Of a stretch of DNA of 64,000 nucleotides, positions 55,078 through 64,000 are shown one piece after another. Each line of letters starts with the position of its first letter. Within the stretch, counting starts at the first letter, position 1. Source of the stretch: Anagrus nilaparvatae (Eukaryota > Arthropoda > Insecta > Hymenoptera > Mymaridae). The stretch covers positions 10,620,001-10,684,000 of the forward strand of contig JAKSXM010000246.1 in the NCBI GenBank assembly GCA_022575985.1, read 5' to 3'. The notes under the pieces were generated by a model that was not told the origin of the DNA, made no database searches, and worked only from the letters and a program-made list of their open reading frames with translations. Position numbers and translations under genes: made by a program.

Positions 55078-57809
55078 TTAAAAATGTGTTTCTTTGCGTA
55101 TTTTTGGAATTTCCAAACTATTATTTCTTTTTCGACTAGAATTTTTTTCAAATAATGTACTTAGGTCGTCGTAGTGATAAAGTAGAGAATTTAATTGATA
55201 AGTTTTTTTAACGTTAAGTATATTTGATTCTAACTCTTGGAGTCTTGATAATATTTTGTTAAGTATGTTTTGTAGAGGACCAATTTCAGTATTATATGCT
55301 CCACCATAGGCCAATATTCCATAATTCCATATACTGTGGCAAAACGCATAATATAGTGTATTCTTTATTTTTTTGTCAATATGTTTGAGTTTATGTTGAA
55401 GAAAAACAAAATATCTTAACTTTTTTAAAATGTTTTTAATATGGGAATCCCATTTTAGATTAAAATCAAGACCGACCCCAAGATACTTATATGATTCCAC
55501 TCTTTTTATAGTTGTGTTATCTATATTTATTTTTATACTATTATCATCGGGAACACTATTTGCATAGCAGCCAAAGCTCATGTATACAGTTTTGTTAATA
55601 TTGACAGTTAATTTGTTGTTCTTGAACCATTGGTTGATAATTGATATATTAGAGTTCATTTCTTTTTCTGCAGTAACCCATGAATTTTCAATGCTTATAA
55701 CTGCTGTGTCGTCTGCATAGGATAATATACTTCTATTTTTTATAAGTAGGTCATTTACATATAATATAAATAAAAGCGGACCTAATATTGTTCCCTGTGG
55801 TACTCCAGTGGTTATTATACTTGGAGCACTAAATAGATCTTGGATTTTAACTTTTTGTACTCTATTTTCAAGGTAACTACGTAAAAGATTTAATGGGATT
55901 CCTCTAATGCCATATCGATATAATTTTTTTATGAGAATCTCGTGATTTACAGTATCAAAAGCTTTTGACAAGTCTATAAAGGTCACTATAGCTGACTTAT
56001 TACTGTTGATGCTCTCGTAGAGAATATTAGTGAGTTCTGCGAGTGCTTCTTTTGTTCCTCTTCCTTTTACAAAACCAAATTGCCTGTCTGAGATGATGTT
56101 ACTCTTTTCAATAAAAGTTGTTAGTCTATGGTGCACTATTTTCTCAAATATTTTTGCCAGATTTGAAATTAATGAAATTGGCCTGTAGTTGGTGATATTA
56201 TATTTTTCGCCAGACTTAAAGATTGGAATGATTTCAGACTGTTTTAGGTAATCTAGCCATTGAGCTTCAGCAATACATAAATTTAAGATGTATGTTAATG
56301 GTTCAGAAATGCAATTGCTTAATATTTTTAAAACTTTTGAGCTTATTCTGTCTATACCACCCGTTTTATTTGAGAGTTCCATAATCGTTTTTTCAATTTC
56401 ATTTTTATTGGTAGGGACCATATATAAGCTTTCTGTATTAAATTCAGGAAGATGTAATTCATTAACACTATTATTAACCGTGTTATTATTGCTGTCGATC
56501 TTTTTTGCTAGGTCAGAGCCTATATTAGTAAAGAAGTTGTTGAAAATGTCTGCAATTTCAAGATCATTTATGATTTTTTTACCATCTACTTTAATGAAGT
56601 CAATGACATTTTTTGGCTTATTACTTTTATGTCTACCAGTTATTTTATTAATAAATTCCCACATATTTTTTGAATTGGTGCTGGATTTTTTTGCCAATTC
56701 ATTTTCATAGATTTTTTTAGCTGCATTAATTACATTATTTAGTATTTTTTGATATGTTTTATAGTTCTGTTTTAAAGAATCGTTTTCTAAGTGGTTTTTA
56801 TGCAAAAGATATAGAAATTCTTTATTAATAATAGAGGTGTGTATACCAGATGTCATCCATGCCTTCCTAATGATGTTGCGTCTCTTTACAGTTGTGGTGA
56901 CTTGTTCTATATTATATTTGATAAGGTTAGTAAGTTCTATTATAGCTAAATTTGTATCAGACAAATTATATATAAAATTCCAATCAACTTTGTTCATGTG
57001 ATTTAATAATTTTTTGCAATTTAGTTTTTTATAGGAATTATTAGAGCTTTGGTTATGATTTATATCTGTTTCACAGTATATAGGATAATGGTCAGGATAA
57101 ATGCAAGAGTAAAAGATTTAGTATTAAAGTTAGATTTACAATATATATGGTCTCTGCAGGATCCAACATTTACTCTGTTGATTTTTTCATTGGGCATTGT
57201 AATTGATTGTATTAATGGGATATACCCAAACTCACTGAAGCAATTGAGTAAATTTTCTGATTCATCAGTAGTTTTCAAAATGTCAATGTTGAAATCACCT
57301 ACCATTATATGATTAATTGTATCATTGTTTTTAATTAAATATTTTTTGATAGTGTTTATTAAATCATTACCTTCTAAATTATGACATCTATATAATGTTG
57401 AAATAGTTAAATAAGATTTAGTATTTAATTTTATTTTAGCCTTTAAGATTTTACAGTTATCGTATTCAATGATTTTTACATTGTGCTGAACATTATTGTT
57501 AATGTACATGACTACACCATCTGCTATATTAATTTTACTATCATTGTAGTAAAGCTGGTATCCATTTATATTATAGAATTCAGGATATTTTAAGTTCCAA
57601 GTTTCAGAACATACTATTATTGAAGGCTTATCTTTCAATGAGTGATTTATATGTTGTTCAAGCGAAATAAAATTTTTATTTAAGCTACGAAAGTTCATGT
57701 GCATAATAGTAAAATTATAAAAGTTAATTTTGTTATTTAGTTTTTCAATGGTATCACATATTATTTCAGATTGAATTACTTCTATGTTATTTTCATGTGG
57801 GTTATCCAT
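55078..57809 (-). pseudogene. LINE ORF2: AP endonuclease and reverse transcriptase, one frameshift
   Basis: The start ATG at 57809 overlaps the end of ORF1. The N-terminal endonuclease has MHMNFRSLNKN, IIVCSETW, VGDFNIDIL and the DHIY box. A single frameshift near 57105-57115 separates it from the rest; in the other frame the text continues as CIYPDHYPIYCETDIN into MNKVDWNFIY at 56997. The reverse transcriptase is complete: NYRPISLISNLAKIFEKIV, FGFVKGRGTKEAL, FIDLSKAFDTVNHE, TGVPQGTILGPLLFILYVND, and the catalytic LSYADDTAV, followed by YKYLGVGLDF. It lost activity recently, as 639 codons of RT are still open. Acts by nicking chromosomal DNA and copying its RNA at the nick. Confidence 0.85.
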
Positions 57810-58626
57810 GGTGATAGTTAATGGTTTTTTTAACTATAAATGCGATGGTTCGATAATATGGACATTTTTTGTAGTAAAAAGCACGATGTTTAATTGAGAA
57901 GTTAGTATTGTAATTAAGGTTTGAATATTTACAATTAATACAGCAAACGTAATCAGCTTGGCAGCTCTTTGATTCATGTTTACCTGAACAGGTGGCGCAG
58001 GATAGGTCGTTGGCACAGTTGGAGGCCTTATGGTTATATGAATTACATTTATAACATCTAGTTATGTTGAGATCTTCAAAGACTGGACAACAGCACCATT
58101 CAATGTAGATTTTCTTTTTTTCCATTAAAATATTAAAAGATTCTGGGTCAACATCGATAAAAGCTGTATAGGTTGTTTCACTCATTTTTTTATTCTCTTT
58201 AATAAATTTTGTTTCAATTTTTAAGTTATCATGAGTTAAATTATTTTGGTCAATAATTATGTCAACTAGTTTATTGTACTCATATTTTTCAGTAATATTG
58301 GTTATTTTGATATGAGGATTTTTTAGTTTCTCATCCTGTATTATTATTTTGTCATTTAATCTATTATTTAATAAATCTTGCATTTTTGTTTTATCTTCAT
58401 GAGTATTATATCCAATTTCGACAGTTGCATTATTTGAAGAAATTTTGACCTTTATATTATCTTTAATTGGATCAATATTAGATTTTATTAATGAAACAAT
58501 TTCATCACTTTTTAGACTATTATTTTCATGACTGTAGATAATGGATGTAGGTATTATCTCTCTGTGTGATTTTACTGATGAATTATTTACTACTGCACTT
58601 GCATATGTTTGTTTATTGTTATCTTA
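57802..58626 (-). pseudogene. LINE ORF1 with zinc knuckles, 5' truncated
   Basis: The frame is open from 58622 (QTYASAVVNN, the typical region after the missing N-terminus) through MQDLL at 58383 to the TAA at 57804-57802. The C-terminal part has CCHC knuckles: CYKCNSYNHKASNC, CATCSGKHESKSC, and a third variant CINC. Such proteins bind LINE RNA and act as nucleic-acid chaperones. The end overlaps the start of ORF2 by 8 nt (ATGGATAA), a layout that suits termination-reinitiation. The true start codon is lost. Confidence 0.8.
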
Positions 58627-59193
58627 GAGCAGACCAATAGCTTGTAAATGCAATAGTTTGTAAAATTTAAAAAAATAAAAATACAAGTACATAATCATGA
58701 GTTGTGCTAATAGTATTGTTTATTGAGCTAATAATAATGTGGTAAAAATATACATAAACATAAAAAAAATATAATTCAACGTTCCATTTTTATATTTTAC
58801 TAAAAAGTGCATATTTTACAAAAATTAAGCTAAGCTAAATTTAAAATTAAGAAAAAAAGAAAAGAATTTTACATGCCTTTAAAATTATGCTCTACTATTT
58901 AAATTAAAAAGTGCTATTCAATAAAACTTAACATAAAAAAAGTACCTTTTATACCATAAAAATGTACTACGAAAAATGTAAATAAAGATAATTTATTGTA
59001 CCATAGATTGACAAGTGTTTACTAAGCCACAACGAACGACGAAAATTTCTTCATATAAGCTATTCTTCTTAATATAAAGATAACTATGTTATCTTCTACC
59101 AATAATTAAAAATAAAAATAATTCGACAATTGATAAATGACTTGTCTACTTTCAAGAATGAAAAATATGTCTTCCGAGAGAGTTTAATTTGGT
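58627..59193. other. AT-rich spacer
   Basis: No gene, repeat unit or RNA feature that I can support. Confidence 0.5.
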
Positions 59194-59266
59194 GTCTTCC
59201 ATGGGGTAGTGGTTAGCACAATGGACTAGCAATCCAGAGACCTGAGTTCAATTCTTGGTGGATGAC
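59194..59266 (+). tRNA. tRNA-like gene or pseudogene, anticodon AGC
   Basis: 73 nt with a full cloverleaf: acceptor GTCTTCC/GGATGAC (one mismatch), D-arm text GGTAGTGGTTAGCA (A box), anticodon stem TGGA/TCCA with loop CTAGCAA (anticodon AGC, Ala), and T arm CTGAG/CTTGG with loop TTCAATT (B box). The body resembles tRNA-Gln more than tRNA-Ala, which with the mismatches in stems suggests a tRNA-derived pseudogene or SINE head. CCA is not encoded, as usual in eukaryotes. Confidence 0.45.
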
Positions 59267-59496
59267 GTATTTTTTATTCTTGAAAAATAATTTTAAATTC
59301 ATTTAAAATTATTAATTTAAAATCGATTTTAATTAATCGTTAGAAATAATATTGAACAAGAAATTGTCAGTATTTCTATGCCTTTGGCATATGGCTTATG
59401 CCATATGGAATATGGCTTTGTTCGTTATAATCATAAAACACATTTATGTGTATTCGATTTGTCAAATTTGAAAATTCCTTCAATTAAGGATTCACC

Positions 59497-60643
59497 TTAG
59501 GTATCTTTCAATAGCATTTCAGTAGGTAGAGTTCCCTGATGTAAAATTGAATATTTTTGGCGAATGGAGTTTATAACTCTTTTCACATAGATCCTTACAT
59601 TTGCCATTTTCCTAGCTGTTTCCGCATTAGGTATTTGCAATTGATTTTGTCCTAAAAATATAAAAAAAAATTTTAATTTTTAAAACTTGGTTTTTTCTCT
59701 TCTTTACTATTTATTATAAAAAATTACCTTTTCTTAATGCTGGTATATTTAATTTTGCACCTACTAAATTTATTAAATCTTCAATCCTGAATTCTCTGTC
59801 AGCCAAAATAGGATTTTTTGGTTCAATCAAGTCCAGAAACCCGGAGTTTTCCACAATAAACTTATCACTGGTACCACACCAGCCTTTAGATACATATGCA
59901 ATCATTCCCTGTGGTGTGATTCCGATCAAAATTTTCACTGTTATTCGATGTTTATAATTAGACCAGCATTCTGCCATAGATCATATACTGTTTGGTCTTT
60001 CCATGAATACTTCAATTAATATTGCTTTGTCTTTAAAATTTTCTTTGTAGCAATCAGGCATTGTGCTTCGAAGATTTTCTCTGTCCGGCTTTTTTCTAAG
60101 CTTCAAAACTTCAGCTCATTAAGAAATCATTATCTTTTATAAGTCTATTAGCTTCTTTCTCTTGTTTTTTTATTTAATATAAAACTTCAGCTTTCAAAAA
60201 TTCAAAATCTTTTTTTAAGTTATTGTTTTCTTTTCTTCAAATCGTTATCTGTTCCATAAGTAACTTAACTTCTACATCAGTACCAAAAACTTGAGGTGCA
60301 ACAGCCTGTCCCGCATCAGTATCAGACCTTACTTCTACATCAGTACTAGAAACTTGAGGTGCATCATCCGTCCCGCATCAGTATCAGAGACTTGAGATCT
60401 ATCAACTTGTTCTCTATTCAGTTCAGGAATTTCATTCTGGTTTTGCTAAAAATCTTCAGTTTCATCTATATTAGGTAATTCATCAAGTTTTGGTGTTATC
60501 TTTCTTTTCCTCCTTTGCTTAACCCTTTCATACCTTTTAGATGGAACGGTACTTTTTCCAGCAAAACCAACTGAATATCCTAGATTTTGACTTGGCATCC
60601 AAACAGGATTATTAACATCATTTAATTCTAACGACTTACCCAT
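59497..60643 (-). pseudogene. DDE_Tnp_4-type transposase, degraded
   Basis: Minus strand. The N-terminal piece (60643-60446) reads VNNPVWMPSQNLGYSVG, a THAP/Harbinger-type transposase spacer. After stops and a frame break between 60440 and 60060 the catalytic part follows: VFMERPNSI, an in-frame TGA near 59982, then CWSNYKHRITVKILIGITPQG, VSKGWCGTSDKFIVENSG, and ILADREFRIEDL with the second catalytic Asp. An intron (59652-59727, GT-AG) joins LRKG to QNQLQIPNAETARKMANVRI and YVKRVINSIRQKY; the stop is at 59497-59499. The first catalytic Asp (usual IDCTE) appears lost in AILIEVFME. Dead. Confidence 0.75.
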
Positions 60644-60712
60644 ACATAATTTAATTTGTAAAAATATTTTAAACTGAATATAAAAATATCTTAAACTAAA
60701 TAATATATGCAA

Positions 60713-61043
60713 TCATAAAAAAAATTATTAAAAAATATTACCTTATTTATCTTTAAATTTGAATATATTACTTACCATTAATAAAATGTTAATTACAAAC
60801 TCTGCTGTTTTCTATAAGATCAGTTCTTTTTATAGATTAAGTAGTTTGGCATCAGAGTTTAGCAGATATATAACTCACAATTGTAGATTTAATATTTGCT
60901 TTAAGCAGTTATGGTAGTCTCCACCCCAAGCAAGAACCCGTAATTAATAATGCTGTAAAAGAAAGTGTAATACATGGAGGAAAGTATACGGTGATTCCAC
61001 CAGTATTTGAGTTTGTACAATATGTATAGAAAATATCTGGATT
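60713..61043. other. AT-rich spacer
   Basis: No supported feature. It lies between the dead transposase and the LINE fragment. Confidence 0.4.
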
Positions 61044-61400
61044 TTTTAGTTATCTATTGTATATGTTCTTCCCATCTCATTCTGCAGTCAAAAGTAACAT
61101 CTAGGTATTTCATACTTTCAGATCTGTCAATCGTTTGATTATTAATATGTATATGTAGATTGTCTGACAAGCTATTTTGATAACGACTAAAAGTTAGGTA
61201 GAAAGTTTTTTGGGTATTTAATGTCAGCATATTAGAGTTGAACCACGTGCCTATCACATTTAAATTTTCATTTATTTTTGTCTCTGCTAGTTTCCAAGTT
61301 TTTTCAACGCTCAATATGACTGTGTCATCTGCGTAAGAGGTAATATATGGACATAGATCTAATAAATCATTGATGTAAATTAGGAAAAGAACTGGTAAAG
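61044..61400 (-). pseudogene. LINE reverse-transcriptase fragment
   Basis: Minus strand: LPVLFLIYINDLLDLCPYIT, then SYADDTVILSVEKTWK (catalytic YADD) and WFNSNMLTLNTQKTFYLTFS, ending at MRWEEHIQ. Same family as the 55021-58626 element by order and text, but both ends are missing. A short TA microsatellite borders it at 61405-61420. Confidence 0.75.
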
Positions 61401-61619
61401 ATTATATATATATATAATCTTTATTCAATCAACCAATCAATCAAAACAAATGTTCCGTACTTTTGTATATAAATAGCATAAGTAGAATGCCTAAAAAAGT
61501 CATCCTTAAATTATTTGAAGTAATCCTTTTTGTTTTTCTTTTTTTTTTTTTTTAATCTCTTTTGTGCATGGGCACACTAGTCTTGGCAGAGGCTTTTAAT
61601 ATGGGTAAACAATAAAATA

Positions 61620-62110
61620 ATTTATTTTATTTCTTATAAGGAGCCAATATACGCATTTTTATTATATTTTTTTATAAAATCAATAGCATAATTGTTTTCT
61701 GATAAATGTTGTTTAGCTGTTTCAATTTTTTATATATAACACTTATTCTGGTATAATATATAAATAAAAATCAAAAAATCAATAAACATTTGCGTAAATA
61801 ATGTTTTCATTTTATTATTATATTCAGTATTCATTAAGAAGGAAAATATTGTGTTAAATCAAAATTTATAAGATTTAAAAATATAATTAAGTTTACTTAA
61901 ATGAACGGCTCATCAATTTTTTTTATAATTTTTTTAGTTATTAATTTTGTAAAAACAGTTTTAAAAACTTATTAATGTAAGTATAACAACAATTAATCAT
62001 AAAATTTACCAAACAAAATACGGTTTATTGCTGTTTCTCAATTATAGTGGCAATAAATTTATTAAAATTATTTAGAATGATAGATTTTATACATATTCAA
62101 TTAAAAGAAT
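61620..62110 (+). repeat. Block shared upstream of each OR gene (copy C)
   Basis: 61620-61720 is nearly identical to 25083-25182 (TTCTTATAAGGAGCCAATATACGC, AGCATAATTGTTTTCTGATAAATG), and 61830-62110 matches 26760-27200. The two parts are adjacent here but separated by inserted MITE and foldback sequence upstream of OR-B. Confidence 0.65.
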
Positions 62111-63565
62111 TATTTTAAAAACTGAAATAATGAAACTGTTATAATTTTTAAGCTTCGCAAAAATATGATATTTATTTATTTATTTATTTGATACATACAT
62201 TTTAAAAGGATAGCATTATAATTTAGTTTGGGACAAAGATGTTGAACGGACTTAAAGTCCTTTACATGTAATAGATCTATATAAAAATAATAATATATAC
62301 TAATATACATTTATAAAGATATCTAATCTAAAATTAATTAAAATCTATATTTTAAAAGTTCGATTAATTAATTTTGTTACCATTGTCACTTAACTAAGTC
62401 AAGTATTAAATATATCAACTAAATTTTTTAATTCAATACAATTATTTGAAATAAGTAAATTTATATAATTTTAATGAAGCAAAACTACTACCAAAAATAA
62501 TTAACGTTTATTTTTGTCCTTTTTTTCTTAGTTAATATGTTATTAATAATAATACTCGTCACACTGTACATAGTCCGGCTTGTTGCATGCGGCTAAAACG
62601 ATAAAAAATTATGAAAATTTTATTTTACAGTTATAAATAATAATTAATATATTGGATAAATTTACAAGTTTTACTAATTTTGTTAATTTATCGATTCAAA
62701 ATTTATTTAATTTTTTATTTATTTTAGTAATATTATTAAGTTATTTCTTCACTGAATGATTGAAAACCGATACACGTGTATGCTTTGACTTTGTAGGTCG
62801 TAATAAAATTTTTACTTTTTACTTTGCGTTTGAATATTACATTGAAATTTTTTTTCACCGAAACAAATTTACATTTGATTTAATTTTTAATATCGTCATT
62901 TTTTTTTACTGAAAAATTAACTTACTATTGCCACTTTTAATCATTTATAAGTAATTAAAGATTGAAATAGTTAATTATTTATCGTAAAAATTCAACTTAG
63001 TCGCATCAGGTATGTTTATGAGGATTTATATTCTTTTATTTTTATTTGAAGCTGGAAAAAGTTTCAAATAGTTATACTTACTTAATATCACGTTTTTGTA
63101 CCTATGCTTGAATTCTTAAGTATTATATATATTTTGAACACTAAATCGACATTTTGTAAACCTTATAAAAACTTCTGTCAAGTTATTTACTATCTTGGTG
63201 GTAAACTTACTATATATATTGATTTTCAAGAAAATTTTACAATCATGATAGTAAATTTAGTATCAGAATCTAAGAATGAATTTTTACACTATAAATAAGT
63301 TAAATGCAATATTAAGGCTGATTAATAGGGTAGCTTTACCAATAAATGACTGACCTCCATTGAATGAGTAACTAATGGAAAACGAGTGGTCAGTTGATTT
63401 TAACCTATCATTCAGTGGTAAATCTACCCTAAAACGAGCCCTAATACATATAAAAAATGTGTTATGTAGGTGTCTGATCAGTATGACAGTTCAAATTTTT
63501 ACATATATTTAAAAACATAAATTTTATTAAGTGCAATATTATTTGAAGTTTATTTCTTTAAGGTC
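62111..63565. other. OR-C upstream AT-rich region
   Basis: No coding exon. The last 60 bp (TTAAGTGCAATATTATTTGAAGTTTATTTC) match the stretch just before OR-B, so they belong to the duplicated gene unit and may include the 5' UTR. Confidence 0.5.
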
Positions 63566-63715
63566 ATGGTTCAATCATATTATTTTAATAAATATTTTAA
63601 GATATTAAAATTTTTATTAATTATTCTTTGCGTTTGGCCTTACGAAAATGGAAAGACAACTAAAATTATTAGATACATTTTTATTGTGCACAATTTCTTT
63701 GTATTGATTCTTATG
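63566..63715 (+). CDS. Odorant receptor OR-C, exon 1 (gene continues beyond window)
   Basis: Fifty codons from ATG to the donor ATG|GTTAGT, the same length as exon 1 of OR-A and OR-B. It has CVWPYENG where OR-A and OR-B have GVWPYENG. At the DNA level it is much closer to OR-B than to OR-A, and the following intron matches OR-B intron 1 (ATTAGAGTGTGT, TTGGCTATTTTATTTTCAAGCTAAAT). Exons 2-9 lie outside the window, so integrity is unknown. Confidence 0.82.
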
Positions 63716-64000
63716 GTTAGTATTAATTAATATATTTATATTATATATATTAGAGTGTGTTTCAATTTATTTTTTTGCTCTATTTCTTTGTATATTAATT
63801 TTCCAATATTATTCGAATAAGGATTTTGGGTATTTTTATCGAAAATTGGAGAAATTGAACAAAGTTAGTCATTGAAATATAAACCACGTGATATATTTTC
63901 CTTTTTGTAATACTTCCGTATATAAAGGTCAAAAATCTTTAAAATAAATTTGGCTATTTTATTTTCAAGCTAAATTATATTAAAATTTGAACTAACTAAC

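Larger units (their letters stand above)
55021..58626 (-). mobile_element. 5'-truncated LINE (Jockey/CR1-like)
   Basis: Minus-strand element: ORF1 remnant, then endonuclease and reverse transcriptase ORF2, then a short 3' UTR ending in TA repeats near 55021. The 5' side breaks off at about 58626 within ORF1 (codons open from just after a TAA, no start ATG), as expected of target-primed reverse transcription that stopped early. Confidence 0.8.

Noticed and set aside
56288..57312. Plus-strand hydrophobic frames opposite the LINE
   Set aside because: Antisense shadows of the reverse transcriptase and endonuclease.

Overview
The window is nuclear DNA of an insect, most likely a hymenopteran and perhaps a parasitoid wasp. 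It is very AT-rich, dense in transposons, and its only host genes that I recognise are odorant receptor (OR) genes with many small GT-AG introns. There is nothing bacterial in it (no operons or Shine-Dalgarno sites). The genus is not determinable from what I can see.

Host genes: three tandem, same-strand OR genes. OR-A (7804-15341) has nine coding exons and an intact 385-residue reading frame. OR-B (28507-50251) has the same nine exons with identical exon lengths, except the last, but its introns are swollen by nested transposons. OR-C (63566 onward) shows only exon 1 before the window ends. The upstream regions and the first introns carry matching blocks, so the array grew by tandem duplication. 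OR-B and OR-C are the closer pair.

Main discovery: a 9396-bp foldback element (33636-43031) with an 8-bp target duplication (TAAAAATC) sits 2 bp before the original end of OR-B exon 2. It carries about 25 forward and about 3.4 inverted copies of a 321-bp satellite monomer, with a 1924-bp higher-order repeat inside. Its terminal inverted repeat begins ATGTAG, which puts a new GT donor exactly where the old one was. The whole satellite array can therefore be spliced out as intron, with only Gln to His at the exon end.

Rest of the window, left to right: palindromic ATACGG/CCGTAT repeats (1-1140); a direct duplication (1181-3660 and 19920-21915), one copy holding a mobile element; a piggyBac-like foldback (5491-7475); OR-A with a degraded Penelope-like element in intron 7 that carries hammerhead-ribozyme-like motifs; a MITE (15770-16193); a foldback with internal tandem repeats (18603-19988); an ACGG-rich repeat field (22260-23060); Mutator-type MITEs with 9-bp target duplications (25339-25743 and 44011-44404); OR-B with an LTR-retrotransposon gag relic, the satellite element, nested foldbacks and a LINE relic; a mobile element and a foldback (52703-55020); a 5'-truncated LINE with overlapping ORF1/ORF2 (55021-58626); a tRNA-like sequence (59194-59266); a dead DDE transposase (59497-60643); a LINE fragment (61044-61400); and OR-C.

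The working genes encode membrane chemoreceptors of olfactory neurons. Everything else is mobile-element material at different stages of decay, much of it lodged in OR introns and intergenic spacers.
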